A DNA stretch of 64,000 nucleotides from Bactrocera neohumeralis (GCF_024586455.1 NC_065922.1:24052089-24116088), one strand, 5' to 3'. Positions 1-12,479 are shown, counted from the stretch's first letter. Notes: a model not told the origin generated them from the letters alone. A program made the numbers and translations.

Positions 1-1140
1 ATGTTTGTAAAATTGAAACAAAAAAATAAAGTGTAAATAACACATGCGGCTCAGGAAAATTTAGTCATTGTTTTTGCAGAGTGTTGCCACCTATTAATAT
101 TTTTTTGATCTATTAATTATTGTTAAAATACTTATGTATATGTATGTGTGTATGTATGTATGTATTTATGCCTTCAATATTACATTATTGACGAGTTTAA
201 AACGATTTCTGTTCAATTTAATTTTGCGCAGCGTTGCCATATGTTTGTAAAATTGGAAAAAAAATAATGAAATGTAAATAAACACAAAGGCTTTAAGAAT
301 TTTTTTTGCACAGTGTTGCCACCTAATAATATTTTGTATAAATTAAATATTAAAACGTGAGCGAATTTCAAAACTTTTCTATTGGAAATATCTTTGCACA
401 GCGTTGCCATATGTTTGTAAATGAATTTAAAAAATATAAAATATATGAATATAAAAAAAATCAAGGGTCTCAAAATATTATTGCGTTAAAAATTTTGTTT
501 GCGAAGTTTTATTTTCTATTATTGAGTTGTTATAATATGTTTATAAATAATTTGAAAAATAAATTGAAATGCTTTAAAAAAGCTAGGCTGCAAAAATATT
601 TTTATAGGGAGGCCACCCGTTAAAAAAAAATATATATAGAAACAAATGCATATTTTAGACATTTTTTCAACCCATGTTTTGGAAATGTTGCCAGCTGCTT
701 AAAATTTTTTTTCCAAAAATTGATAATTTAATTCATTGCAACATTACTCTCAGTAGTTTGAGGGCTGAAAATGTTGTGAAAGATTGCCCCATTATTCCAA
801 ATTGACAAAATAAATGAAAATTTACCATGAGGGTATCCAATTAAGCAGTTTTAAGCTTACAAAGTAACTTTAAATAGGGTTGCCATCTGTGGAAAAAAAT
901 AATTCAAATGAATCGGTTAAAAAAATAAGAATTTCAATATTGGTTTGCGTAGCATTAAGTCTGCTAAATTAAAGATATTTTTGTGCAGGGTTGCCACCTT
1001 CTAAATATAAAGAAATCATGAAAAATAATATTTAATATATATGAATATTGTAATATGGGTAACAAATTAAACATGTTCAAGGTTTTAATCACTGTCGGAC
1101 ATATTATTCAGAAGAGTTGCCACTTCTTTCCATAAATCAA
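1..1140. repeat. Degenerate repeat array with GTTGCCA boxes
   Basis: AT-rich stretch in which a GTTGCCA-containing box recurs about nine times (near 82, 232, 315, 402, 611, 683, 880, 984 and 1116). Longer units align directly: ATGTTTGTAAAATTG starts at 1 and again at 241, and ATGTTTGTAAATGAA starts at 411. The last two are each preceded by GCAGCGTTGCCAT or CACAGCGTTGCCAT. It is a decayed tandem repeat with units of about 170-240 bp that probably continues left of the window. No protein is encoded. Confidence 0.6.
133..169. repeat. TATG microsatellite
   Basis: Run of TATG/TGTG units inside the GTTGCCA repeat region. Confidence 0.8.
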
Positions 1141-1382
1141 ATAATCCGTTAAATATAGGAGATATTGGAATATCGGTAACTCTAATTTAGTATTTCAGAA
1201 TAAATTTCTTGCAAAGAAATGGAATAATATAAAATAAATACTTAAACAAATTTTAGGTTATGATTTTTTCTCCAATAAGTGATCTGTAAGGTATAAATTT
1301 TGATAAACATCACTACTATATACATATATCTCTTTAATTTTGCATACTTAGAAATCGTAACAAGTGGAAGATAAAGTACTTA

Positions 1383-1592
1383 TTATACCCTGAACGAGGC
1401 ATGCTAAGTTTCTCACAAAGTGTGTAACACCCATAGAGAAACAACAGAGAGTCTGAAATGTATATTCTTATATAAATGATTAACCATGTCCATCTTTTTG
1501 CCGTGAACTAATCCCGCTTAAAAAACCCGATTTACGTTGGATATATACAATAATTGCTATAAGAAATGTACCTTTGAAGGGTATTATAGTAG
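1383..1592 (+). repeat. Dispersed non-coding repeat (family A), decayed copy
   Basis: Begins TATACCCTGAACGAGGC, goes through a TTTCTCACAAAGTGTGTAACACCC block and a tract resembling CATGTCCATC, and ends CCTTTGAAGGGTATTATAG. The same order of blocks is seen in the longer copy at 24682-25188 and in part at 31658-31925 and 43428-43620. No reading frame; promoter-like or transposase-like sequence is not visible. Confidence 0.6.
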
Positions 1593-1604
1593 CTCTATCT
1601 GCTG

Positions 1605-1935
1605 GCGAGACACGCCCGCAGGATGGGGCTGACAGATCGAGAAGACTGCAGGGAATGTCTAGAGCAGGGTACCAGAGAAACAATGAAGCATCTCTTGTGC
1701 ACTTGTCCTGCATTGACAGGACTACGCTGTAAGCATCTGAGGTCCTCACGGCATGATACACTGCAAGAAGTAGCGATTGTGGGCCCGCAGAGTCTGTTAA
1801 AATTCGCGTCAAGCGCAGGCATCCCAAAGAATGCCTACTCCTCTTGGACCTAGCAACTGAACTCCATCTGGTATCGCAAAGAACCAAAAGTGGTCTATGC
1901 GTGACTTATTGGCCTACCAGATTAACCTAACCTAA
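1605..1935 (+). mobile_element. 3' end of a non-LTR retrotransposon (family J1)
   Basis: The plus frame from 1623 encodes the C-terminal zinc-knuckle part of a non-LTR polyprotein: DREDCRECLEQGTRET followed by KHLLCTCPAL, the usual C-x2-C-x(n)-H-x4-C spacing. It ends with a tail reading ATTAACCTAACCTAAC. A second copy of the same 3' end lies on the minus strand at 38605-38990 with near-identical protein. It is a 5'-truncated, dead insertion. Confidence 0.75.
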
Positions 1936-3334
1936 CTTTTGGGTTTTTATTGATTTGCATGCAGAAAACCAGTTGAAAATACTTAACTTGACATATTTCA
2001 ATGACAGAAGTCATCAGTTTTAAATTTCACTCTAAAAAATTAAACTTCTTCGGCATTACACTGCCATTTAGTTTTTGCTGCGGTTGTATTGCCTTGGTGA
2101 AACCATATTGCCATTATTAATTCATCAATCAGTCATGGGGCAATAGATTTTTATATCACTCATTAAATTTTCACGGCGAATGCTGGGTTATTTTTTCTAT
2201 TTTTTTAGCTTTTCCATAAACTGGCCACACCGGATATTGCAATGAAATGCTTCCGTTGTGGCGAGCGAAACTTTTTCTACATTGTTTTCATACATTTTTA
2301 GCACAATTCGACTTTTGCAATCAGTCAAAAATTCACATGGCATTTGCACATTTCAGCTGCCGGTCATACGCAGTTCAATATCAATATTTGCGCTAAAAAT
2401 AAAATTCGACATAAACAAATTGGTGGGGCGTTAATAATTTGATTTGCACATTTCATTTGGCTGAAGCGGAGCATAAAGAATGTAAAAGAAAATAGGAGAG
2501 CAATGAAATAAAAATGTGTACAAGCGGAGCAAAACGTTGGTGAATGCGAATTTTGCATTTCATTGCAGTTTTCGGGAATGCGCAACTTTTGTTGTTGTTA
2601 TTGCATTGTATTTATTTGGTTGCTGCAATGCTTTATAGCGCAGTGATCAGCGATATTTTTTCACGTCAGTAAAGTGATGTGTATGAAATTAATTGATTTA
2701 TTTTTGAAAAAAAAATATAAATAAAAATAATTAAATACCTTAAATGGGTATTTTATGCAATACCTGAGCGTGAGTGTGATATTTTATAATCTGGCGATGA
2801 TGCGAAGACCGATTTATTATTTAAATACATTTTTATAAAGGCCAATTGCATTCCAGGAAGACATTTTTTTTTTTGCAAGACTGTATTACTTTGATATGTA
2901 AGAAATTAAAGTGCGTTCGTTTTGAGTGAAGATCATTGTTTAGATAAGGAACACTTTCACGATCATTTATAATTTTTGAATTTGTAAGGATCAAAATATT
3001 TTAATTTTTAACCAAATATGAAATATTTTGCTCTAATAAGCATTGAAAAGTCGAGCTGAGGTCAGGTTATAGGGCTGATTCCCGTGATAGAGTATACTGT
3101 CGATTGTTCTATAGAGAAGTTTGTATAGATTTTATTCCCAAAACTTGTGAAAGAAAATGATCGTGAGCACTCTTCTCGAAAATAAGTTTTAATTCATCTC
3201 TGTTAGGAAGTTCTAAGGTTAGGAGGGATCTATAACATATATATTTTACAGTTTTTGAAACCTTCATTTCATTCGGACGAACCATATCAAGATCATGTGA
3301 TATGACTTCGCGAGACTATTCTTGTGAGGATATG
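1936..3334. other. AT-rich spacer, no gene seen
   Basis: Unique-looking AT-rich sequence. ORFs are short, start on non-ATG codons or have no recognisable domain. No tRNA, inverted repeat or promoter that I can support. Confidence 0.6.
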
Positions 3335-4447
3335 TTAAACTGTCTTGCACATATTGCCCGTTACCATAGCTGAAAGGTGGATAGCTGCGAAAGTTGTCAT
3401 CAGACTCAGGTAGTCTGGGTTTCTAAAAGAACAAGTGTCGGAACACTCGGAAATCCTCACTCACTTTGACTTCACATCGGACCACTTGGATCATGAAGTC
3501 GCCAAATCGAACTCTGACGACTCCTTCCCTACCCATATAGCAGCGATAGAATTTTGGGTGGGAAAAAGTCGTTGGAGGAGAGGGATATCAAGCTTCAAAC
3601 TTCCTGACTATTGCAGTGTCTTCCAGGCCGAGGTTACAGCCATTAAGACAACAGTAGATTTATTGCACCGGAGTGCAGCCAGTGCTTCCACTCAGGCAGC
3701 TGTGCGGCTATACTTGCCTTGAATTCATTAACAGTACGTTCGGGGCTGGTCAAAGAGTGCCTAACTTCGCTATTGAGTGTCTTTGTGATAACATTGGTAT
3801 GGCTGTCCGGCCACAGCGAAATCGCAGGAAACTGCGGGCAGCGAAATCGCAGGAACTGTGCTAATAAGCAATTAAGAAAAGTCATCACAGAACCACCATC
3901 GATACAATGGAAGCGAATCGGTGGTCCCGTATCCTGTTGTGTCCTACTACTAGATAGCTGGGTTTCGTGGAAGATAGACAGCGCTGGGCCACCATCGCTA
4001 CATGCGCTGTCGAAAAAGCCATTTGGTCCAATATCGATCGCAAAAGATTTAGTGATGTCTTTGCCCTCAGTAAGGCTAGCCTCTCACTAGTTTTGGGGCT
4101 CTTAACGGGCCATTGCTCTATTGGCGTTCACGCAGTAAGGCTGGGAATCATACCAGACGCCAACTGCAGAGGCTATACGGAAGAAGATGAGGTGAAAACA
4201 ACTCAACACTTCCTTCTTGATTGTCTCGCGTTTGAGAGGTGAAGCTTTAAGCACTTGATAGCGCATACCCTCAGACATGCCTCCGAGCTGGCAAGAATGT
4301 AAATTAAACGCCTGTACAATTTATATTGGTTACTAAGCGTTCGGTTAATATAAAAGTTCGTACACAGGAGTTTTTCTTTTTTTTTATGGCCTCACAAAGG
4401 ACTGCGTAGTCCACGTGCGATCTGTGATCAGCCATCTAACCTAACCT
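3335..4447 (+). mobile_element. 3' part of a non-LTR retrotransposon with RNase H (family J2)
   Basis: Shifting plus frames give an RNase H domain: FQAEVTAIKTTVDLL near 3630 and VWLSGHSEIAGNCG near 3800. After these come the C-terminal segment with SLVLGLLTGHCSIGVHAVRLG and a zinc-knuckle-like C-x2-H region near 4160-4240. The 3' tail reads GTAGTCCACGTGCGATCTGTG, then a CCATCTAACCTAACC end. Frameshifts and stops break the frame several times, so it is dead. Relatives are at 24290, 34820 (minus), 42470 (minus) and 53640. RNase H after the reverse transcriptase is typical of I/R1-type lineages. Confidence 0.8.
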
Positions 4448-5338
4448 GTTAAACTAATATTTTTTCATAAACCAGCTAAGTATAAACTGTTGAAATAAAT
4501 AGCGCAAAATGCAACCGCCTGATAACTATATGTGTTAAATAATATTTAGACACAAATGTCATAAAACCTATGAAATAATAAAATAGTCAAAATTTGACCA
4601 CCTCTATAATTTCCTATGCTTTATTAAAATTTGAGAAGTTCAATCACCCAAAAAAATTATTCTTCATTTCCTTACCCAAACCAAATTCAAACCATATTTT
4701 AACGTCTAAGTCTGATTAATTAATTTTTAAGCAAACATTACCGAGGTACTTACATACTGACTTACAACCATACTATATATATATGTATGTTTAGGCTTTA
4801 ATGTTCATTCTTGTCTAAGAAATTCTAAAAACGATAATTAATAACTATTTGTGGAATTTCTGTCCTAAATACACAGTTTGCTTATTATTGGGTTAATTCT
4901 CAGAAAGGCATGCTCTAATTTGAAAAGGGTACGAAAGTACTTAGAAAATTTACAAATGCAGAATTCAGCCGAAAAGTGATTAGAAGCTTTGTTCTGACAG
5001 CAATAATTTTAGCAAACTTGCTACTTTTGCGTATACATATGTATGTGTATGCATGTGTATGTATTAATGAATATTGGATTGAAAAGGTTATTGGTCGAGA
5101 GCAATAAACGAAGGAAAAAATATAGTTCGAAATGGGTTTTTATTACATATTATTAGCATTTTTGAGAAGGGTTGCCAGCTTTTTTTTTGGTACGCTAAAT
5201 GGTTGATGATGCTGTTCAAAAGTACTAGTATGCCCTAATTATTGAAATGATGGTCATATACATTTATTTAATGTGCAAAAATCTGTTGAAGACTTTAATT
5301 ACTATTATAGCTGCTTAAAGCGATTTTGCATGAGAGTC
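4448..5338. other. AT-rich spacer, no gene seen
   Basis: No supported ORF. A TATG/ATGTG-rich microsatellite patch is present near 5030-5065 and one isolated GTTGCCA box near 5169. Confidence 0.6.
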
Positions 5339-5607
5339 TCCAATCAATCAATCGAATTTTAAAAAGTCAACATTTTCATGCATAATCCAAAGAAGCTGGA
5401 ATAATATCGGCTGGGAATATGTAAGGGGGTATTCTGGTTTAGAAATTCGAAAAATTCGATTTTTTTTCAGAGTTCCAATCAATCAATCGAATTTTAAAAA
5501 TGTCAACATTTTATGCATAATCAAAAAGCTGGAGTTAATATCGGCTGGGAATATGTAAGGGGTATTCTGGTTTAGAAATTCGGAAAAATCGATTTTTTTC
5601 ATATTTT
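5339..5607. repeat. 135-bp tandem duplication at a MITE edge
   Basis: Two direct copies (about 5339-5473 and 5474-5607, period 135). Each runs from TCCAATCAATCAATCGAATT through ATATCGGCTGGGAATATG to the first about 40 bases of a transposon end, GGGGTATTCTGGTTTAGAA. The duplication therefore contains flanking DNA plus the 5' end of the element annotated at 5559-6221. Confidence 0.85.
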
Positions 5608-6221
5608 TATAGTATAATCCTTCAAGAAAATGTCTCTAAGAGGATTTTTCGAAATTCAAATTATTTTCCGAGTTACAGCTCATTTTGTGACTCCGACTCC
5701 GACTGCGCGCGACTAGTTCTCAAACTTTAAACTCGTTTTTCTCATAAGTCATAAATTTTCAACAGGGCTTTCTTATACATTAGAGTATCGCACTACGAAG
5801 AGCTTTCGAAAGAATTTTTTTTTTATTCTTAAAAAATTCCGAACCACAAAAAAAACAGGGAAAATACGAAACTTTTTATTTTCAAACCTCCAGCATTTTG
5901 TAAAAATTTTTTTTTCAAAAACGTTTCGTAGTGCGATAACTACACTTTTACTCTTCACGGATTTCGCATAAATTTTCATTTTAGGTCACGGAAAGGATTT
6001 ATATCTTGCACACCAGGACAAGGCATTGTTTCATCAGTCTCTACTTCGCCGACCTGCATTTTTTTTAAATTTAATTTTTTTTCTTATATTATTTATGTTT
6101 TGTATTCTTAGAATATCAATAAAAAGCATGTAAAAAAATGGATAGTCAAAATAATTTTTGATTTTTTTTTATCGCGTCAAAAAAATACCTAAAATTTGGG
6201 CTTCTAAACCAGAATACCCCC
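5559..6221. mobile_element. Non-autonomous DNA transposon, piggyBac-like ends
   Basis: Terminal inverted repeats of about 19 bp: GGGGTATTCTGGTTTAGAA on the left and its reverse complement TTCTAAACCAGAATACCCC on the right. The flanks (TAA left, TTTA right) are compatible with a decayed TTAA target. The interior has no transposase, only AT-rich sequence with a TACAGCTCATTTTGTGAC block that is shared with the copy at 48907. The family assignment rests on ends and target only. Confidence 0.65.
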
Positions 6222-7396
6222 TTTAGTTGAAAGAAAAGGATCCGAACTAGCTAAATAAAGCGGCTAAACGACGACTTTTTTCTTGAGTTATTTGGCAAGT
6301 AGCCTTGTTATAACCTCCAATATAATTTAATAATATTCCTAATATCCTATAACTAGATTGAAATGAATTGAGTCGATCCACAAGAGATGTTAAAATCATC
6401 TTCTGGCTCTCTATTTGCTGCATTTACATATATGTACTTGTATAATGCCCTTTCATAATGGAGTTATTAAAATATTTCAGCAACACTTAGCACGGTTCTC
6501 GATTAGCCAATTTATTGAGTAATTAACTAATTGTTCAATTGGCAACTATTAAAATTACATTGAAGTAAAAACCCTCATAGAATGTCATTAAAGTGTGCTC
6601 AAGAGGAACAACAGGAATTTTCTGGTAGATTAACAGAATTTATTCTTAATCATGTAAATACTAGAAAAGTTCATTATAACATTTATTGTAGAGTTAAGCG
6701 GCCGATCTAGTGGGACCGCCTAAAAGAGATGATTTTTAGGATGTTTTTTACAGAAAACTACCTCAGGAAATGTATAAACATTTTTATGATATATTTACGC
6801 ATAATTAGTTAATATAAACAAAAGATTTCATTAACAATTCCACTGCTATATTGATTGTAAGAAAAGTAAAATTTAACAGAATAGCAGACTTTCAAAAGCT
6901 CCCGCCGATTCGAATTTAGTTTAGAGAAAAACACGTTAATATATAAGCAGAAACGTTTAAAGAAAAGGAATTTTTGTTTTTTATAATTTTTTTTTGAAGA
7001 GGCATATTAATCAACAAATTTAATATATTTTAATAATCACCCATTTATTTTGAAAAATTTTGGCTCCTCTTGTTCCTGTAGTCGATCTACAGACAGACCT
7101 CCGAAAAAAAGTTTTTTTGCGGTGACAAAGATATTTCTGCTACTTAATTTTTTTACCCCATTTCTTTACCTTATATGCAAAAACCAAAAATGATTATTAA
7201 TATGCATGAGTACTGGTAATGATTAAAGAAGTAGTCAAAATTTTAATTTTTGACAAAATGGCGGATTCCCAAAAAAAGTGGTTTTTATCAAAAAATTTCA
7301 CCTGAGAGTGACCTAAAAATCGAAATTATTATCAAAAATCATATTCCTTCATTCCTCACTTGGCAGATGGATCTAAGAAGTCCTGTTTAAATATCA
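6222..7396. other. AT-rich spacer, no gene seen
   Basis: No supported ORF. It may hold further decayed transposon sequence (poly-A/T-rich blocks near 6960-7320), but I see no diagnostic motif. Confidence 0.5.
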
Positions 7397-7960
7397 TCAA
7401 GTCGATCGATTTAGCCATTTCGGAGAAATTTTTCTCAACGATGCTGAAAACAGCTTTTCGAGAAAAACTGACTCCTGATAGTCGGAAAGCACTGCTTCAC
7501 AAACTTTAACGCAACACTGTGTTTTTGAAAAATTGAGTGAGTCTGGAACCAATCGTGCTTTCACTTTTCTTAGGCCAAAATGATTTTTTAAAATGGTTTT
7601 CACTGATTTTTCCTATATTCCAATGATGTTAGTAAGATCTCTAACTGTTAATCGTCGATTCTAAGCGCCAATCCCTTTATTTTATTGACGTCGGATCATC
7701 AGTTGATGTTGATGGCCGTCCTGGACGTGGTTCTCGTCAACGCGTTCTCGACCCTCTTTGAATGCTTTATACCATCGAAAGACACTTGCTCGCGCCAAAC
7801 AATTATCACCAAAGGCCTTTTCAAACATTTTGAATCTTTTAGCACAAGAAATTTGATTCCTCAAGCAAAATTTTATGGAAATTTTTTAATGAATTCTTTC
7901 ATTCATTGTAAAAATCGCCGAATGCACTTTATGCAAGTTCCTATCTTATGACATCTTCCT
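7397..7960 (-). mobile_element. Mariner transposase remnant (N-terminal half)
   Basis: The minus frames encode the mariner helix-turn-helix: CLARASVFRWYKAFKEGRE near 7770, then ILKNHFGLRKVKARLVPDSL near 7560 and VKVCEAVLSDYQ near 7500. The acidic catalytic residues are missing because the sequence diverges right after SDYQ. The same group of mariner is seen at 48557-48900 and 50781-52279. Frame breaks between the helix-turn-helix and the linker show that it is dead. Confidence 0.8.
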
Positions 7961-8139
7961 ATAAAAATCAGAGCTCCACTGAGCACGTTTAAGCCGTATA
8001 TGTATATTGATGATTGGTGGATCACCTCCTTCTATTTGGTCCTTGCTTCGAAATCTAAGTCCAATTTTCAGATCTCTAAGTATATTTAGAAATAAAACAG
8101 GCTTCAGTTTCAGCCATTCGGAGTCGCTTTATAAAGCTT

Positions 8140-8370
8140 TAAACTTAAAAACTAGTCTACTAGTTAAAAGTTAAAAGTAGTTACATTTGAAACCAGTTAC
8201 TTTTGGACCAATTTCATCCGGAACTAGTTACTTGTGGACCAGTTACTTTCGGGACTAGTTTCTTTTGGACCATTTCCTTTTGAAACTAGTTGCCTAGTAA
8301 CTAGTTACGGTCAACAATTAAAAAACAAGTTAACTAGGAACTAGTTAAGGTCAAAAATTAATTAACAGTT
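8140..8370. repeat. Degenerate ACTAGTTAC tandem repeat
   Basis: The palindromic core ACTAGT, usually as ACTAGTTAC, recurs throughout, spaced by TTTTGGACCA-like blocks. The spacing is irregular (about 15-40 bp), so this is a decayed minisatellite rather than a site array. Confidence 0.6.
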
Positions 8371-8523
8371 TTTTTTCATAATCGTCACGATTGGTTTTGC
8401 TTCCAATGAATTTAAAACCATCGGAAGCATTTCGTAAAAACTTTAATACAGTACTTTTCCTCTTTTACTTCCTCTTCAGAGCTCATTGGCAAATTGTTTA
8501 CACTGGCTTAACTGCTTATTTGG

Positions 8524-8770
8524 CTGTCCGAAAAGTAATAGGATTGAGTCGGTTTAAAAAAATTTATTGAACCAATCGTTACAATTCTTTAAAAACTTTC
8601 AAAATACGCTCCTTCTGCGTCGATGCAGCGCTGCCAGCGTGAGATGCAAGCATTGAAGGCGTGGATATCCTCTGTCATCTCAAAATGCTTGCCTTTCATC
8701 GACCTTTTAGGACAAGGAAATAAAAAAAAACCGGGGGCCATATCTGGGCTGTAGGGGGGCTGCGGAAGCG
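8524..8770 (-). mobile_element. Mariner 3' end fragment (same group as 12874-13613)
   Basis: On the minus strand the C-terminal end reads PPYSPDMAP, FFLFPCPKRSMKGKHFEMT and RWQRCIDAEGAYFESF-stop, the standard mariner C terminus with the third catalytic aspartate (YSPD). It ends in an inverted repeat GTCCGAAAAGTAATAGGATT, matching the ends of the element at 12874-13613. A short internal deletion joins the AFNACISRW region. Confidence 0.8.
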
Positions 8771-9699
8771 TTTTTCGATCTTAAAAAAAATTAAGCTTTT
8801 TTAATAAATTTTTAAGAATTACGGATATTGCTTATTACCACAGTTTTGATACCTCTGATCCAATTATATATCGATAATTCTATTTGAAACTTGAAACAAT
8901 GCAAATTCACAATAAATTTTACTCACGGCACAGCCTGTATTTACACAACAGTGAATATTAATTAGTTTACATGCTAATAATAATTAAATATTTGCCAATT
9001 TTGCAAACACATAATAAATATTTAACAACAGTTATTAATCTACTTAGCGCCACAATATATCCCGTTAGCTGCCTACATCACATATACGGATATTTATTGG
9101 GTTCAACCAAAATCCAATTACGGTAAATAATTGTTCCAATTAAAAAACCTGTTAGGGCCAACCAAACATATATAATGCTGATTTACCTGCTGGGAACTGG
9201 ATAATGAAGGAAATATTGTGCCAAATTTGCAGCTGATTTTAATTACAAATACATACACAAGCACATACATACATATGTATGTGCCGATGTAGTGCAGCTA
9301 GCAGTGCATGCAGGCACACGCCTATACTTATCCATGATATGCCCTATTTGTTTCCCCATTTAAACTCTTTGCAAACGCATACATATACATATGCATATAT
9401 AATATGTGTGTGCATACATATATATTATATGTCTATATATGTATGTATGTGTGAACAGTAGGCGCTTGTGTATTTTGAGGCTTGTCGGCACATATTTTTA
9501 AGCCAAGTTATTTCGGTGCTGAAATTCCTTTTGAATGGCTATTGCAAACAAAAATAAACAAATACAAATACAAATACCAGCGTATAAATGCACCGTTATG
9601 TATGTACAATGTGTGCATTACCTGCAATCAAACGCAGATAACGCCACACAGACAGACAGACTGACAAATAGTCGATTGCTTTGCAATTTTTATGCTCTC

Positions 9700-9775
9700 T
9701 TTGTTGTTCTAGTTGTTGTTGTTGCTATCTTTATTGCTATTATTATTGTTGTTGTGGTTGTTACTTTTGTTGCTG
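9700..9775. repeat. TTG/TTA triplet repeat
   Basis: Imperfect run of TTG with TTA/CTA units. Confidence 0.8.
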
Positions 9776-10394
9776 TCACAGCTGTTTTCTGCAACCTATT
9801 TGTGTGCCACTCACACCAGCAATGCGCACCACAAATACATGTACACACTCGTGTATGTGAAAGTTCACCTTATATACATACACACGCATACACAAACACT
9901 CGCATACATGTGTGCAGGTGGCAAGCCCACTTTGAGGCCGTCAGGGGTTAACACATGCCATGCACCAGCACTTACTCACAACCCATTTGCAAGCAACTAC
10001 CACTTAGTACTTAAACATATAAGTGCAGCACATACATATATCCACATACATATATATGTATATGCATGCATATGCGCGCTGATGCAGTGGTGTGTAAGGC
10101 TGAAGTGTTGTTGCATAAAGGTGGCTAAAATTGGTAGAGGAAGCGCTTAAGCGTTGAAGGTGGTGCCAAGTTCTCGGGGATGGCGAGGCTGTTGAGGAAA
10201 TTTCTGTTAACGGTGGGCTGTTGCAGCGAATACTGGTAATCGTTGTTGTTGTTATTATAAAAGAAGCACACACAGCTTGTTTGTGTAACATGCGCCGTCC
10301 ATATGGTGGTGTTAGTGTGGACTTTCGCTTAAATCGAATTTATGGCAGGGGTTAATAAACTGCAACTGGGTCACTAGGACGGCATGCAATTTCG

Positions 10395-10720
10395 TACAAC
10401 AACAACAACAGAAACAACTACAACAACAAAAACTAAAAACAACAACAAATGCTACAGTGTAAGAATGACAACGACAACAAATACAACAACAACAACAACC
10501 GAAACAACTACAACAACTGAAACTTAATGCAACAACAACAAATGCACCAAAACAAATACTACAGTATAACAATGACAAATACAATAGTAACAACAACAAC
10601 AACCACAACAACAACAACAACGACAACAACAACGACAAAACAGCAAATACAACAACAATTGCAGAAAAACAAATACTACAGCGTAACAAATACAATAACA
10701 ACAACAACATCAAAGTGCAA
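10395..10720. repeat. Long imperfect CAA/ACA triplet repeat
   Basis: About 320 bp of interrupted CAA units with AACAACTACAACAAC blocks and short unique breaks carrying AATACTACAGTGTAAC-like segments that recur (10450, 10555, 10673). It looks like an internally duplicated triplet repeat. Confidence 0.85.
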
Positions 10721-12019
10721 CGATTGCATGCTCGGGCCGCAGGCAACGGTGTAGTAGCTGGCAAAGTGGACTCACACAAGCAGGCAAGCAAACAAGCGAG
10801 CAAATAAGCTAGTCAGCGCATGGATATAGTCAAGGCGGACGGACAGCGTTGACTATAATTCTTCATCTCCTTATATAAGTACATATACATGCCGTTATGT
10901 ACTTTTGGATCCACTAAGCCAACATTTAGTTAAGACTCAACGGGCGATAGCAGCAGTATTTAGCATGTCGGCCTGTTATTTTGGGGCCTGCCATTCTGTG
11001 TATATGTGTGCGTGTGTGTGGCATATTGAACATTGCATGTCTTGCCACCGAAATAGCATTGAAATGTGACCAACTGACAGCGCGGCCATGCACGTACTTT
11101 CGCTCACTCACGCGCTGACTTGCTCGTCTACGCTCTCACTAACTCACATACACACACAAACACAAACTCATTTTGATTTTGTTTTTGCTCTTACGCCAGG
11201 CCAGTAGCGCGACGGTCTGTCCGACAGTCGATTATAACCTCAATCACAGCAGATTTAGCTGTGCGCCTGCGAAAATGTGCGGGCATGAGACAACAGCGCC
11301 TGAAAGTATGCTATGCGCTGTAAAGAAACACGCAATGCAACCAGGTAGGCGCGCGTGTGTGTCTCGGTGTTGGCGCAGTTGAAGGTGTTGAACGTTGAGA
11401 AATTTGTTTGGTGCAAATTAACTTTGAGCTCTTCATTTTGGCCTCGAAAACCGGTGGAAAACCAGAGGTGAGCGTCGTTATCAAGCCGTAGGTAATGTAA
11501 ATTGGTTTTATGCGCAATAACAAAAACAAGAAAAACATGAACAGCGTGTGACGCTATGAGCGGCTTTCACAAACATGCAAAATGGCCAACGACATTTAAG
11601 AGGGTGTAAGCGCGCTTTAAAGGTGAACCGAAGCGCAACTGAGACACGTAGCAAAGTAGGGATTGTCTGTGTGTGTGTGTGTATACAAATTTTCGCTGCA
11701 TTTTTGAGTGAAAATATATATGTAAACACTTGAATGTGCTTTTATACAGAAATATAAATATATATCGTACATATGCGCATAAATTCGTAGCAGCTTATAA
11801 GTATGTGATATGCAAATTTTTCGGATAACTATCGAATAAACTCAGAAAAATTTGTGGGTGAAAATATAAGTAATCGAGTATATATATATGTATAAATGTA
11901 TGCTCTGGCTTCGTGAATTTTTAACCAAAAAGTATACCATATCATTTGGTTGGCTAAAATATGAGAAGCAAAAGTGAACCCACTCAACTTTCTTTTACGA
12001 GGGTGGTCCGATATTTGCT

Positions 12020-12330
12020 TCACCGCCAGGTGGCGCCGCTATCCATAAAGCTTTGATGTTATGTAGTAAATTCTTGTAGTAGACTATTGTCAAAATTTGA
12101 ACTTAATTGGACTTGTTGGTCTGCTTTTACCGCTTTCGGAAGCTAGCGTGTCCGTGGATTTTATAAAAATGGAAAACAGAGCAATATTCGTCGGTGGTTC
12201 GACTCTTGTTCTTGGAAGGGAAACTACGTGGTGAAATCAAAAAGCATTTGAATGCAATTATTTTGGCTTTTTCTTCAAAACGCAAGTTTTAGGAATATAA
12301 ATGTGGACGCATGATGGTTTTTCATAAGCC
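12020..12330 (+). mobile_element. Possible mariner 5' fragment
   Basis: A start at about 12170 reads MENRAIFV, and after a frameshift a segment resembles the LEGK...EIKKHLNAI N-terminal helix of some mariner transposases. Upstream sequence GGTGGTCCGATATTTGCTTC could be a terminal repeat but no partner end was found. Weak call. Confidence 0.3.
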
Positions 12331-12479
12331 ACATACAAGTGCCCACGGAGCTTTCACGGAGAATAAGGTAACACAAGTTCAAACTCGTTTAGTCAGACCA
12401 TTGATAATCGTACATAATCGTGGTGGAGATAATAGGTATCTTAATTGACTATGTGCGATAATATATTCTCCATGCAATA

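Larger units (their letters stand above)
8771..12015. other. Microsatellite-rich gene-free region
   Basis: Contains ACATACAT/TATG tracts (about 9240-9450 and 9870-10060), TTG and CAA tracts, and TG tracts near 11660-11685. Many overlapping ORFs appear here only because CAA/TTG and CA tracts lack stops in some frames; their proteins are poly-Leu, poly-Thr, poly-Gln or His/Thr strings. Possibly a distal intron or regulatory region of a large gene, but no exon can be supported. Confidence 0.6.

Noticed and set aside
1..1140. Regularly spaced GTTGCCA boxes as a CRISPR-like array
   Set aside because: Eukaryotic DNA, irregular spacing and long degenerate units; it is a decayed tandem repeat.
9535..10803. 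Long overlapping ORFs (up to 163 codons) on both strands
   Set aside because: They are translations of CA, TATG, TTG and CAA repeats (poly-Leu, poly-Thr, poly-Gln), with no domain or splice context.
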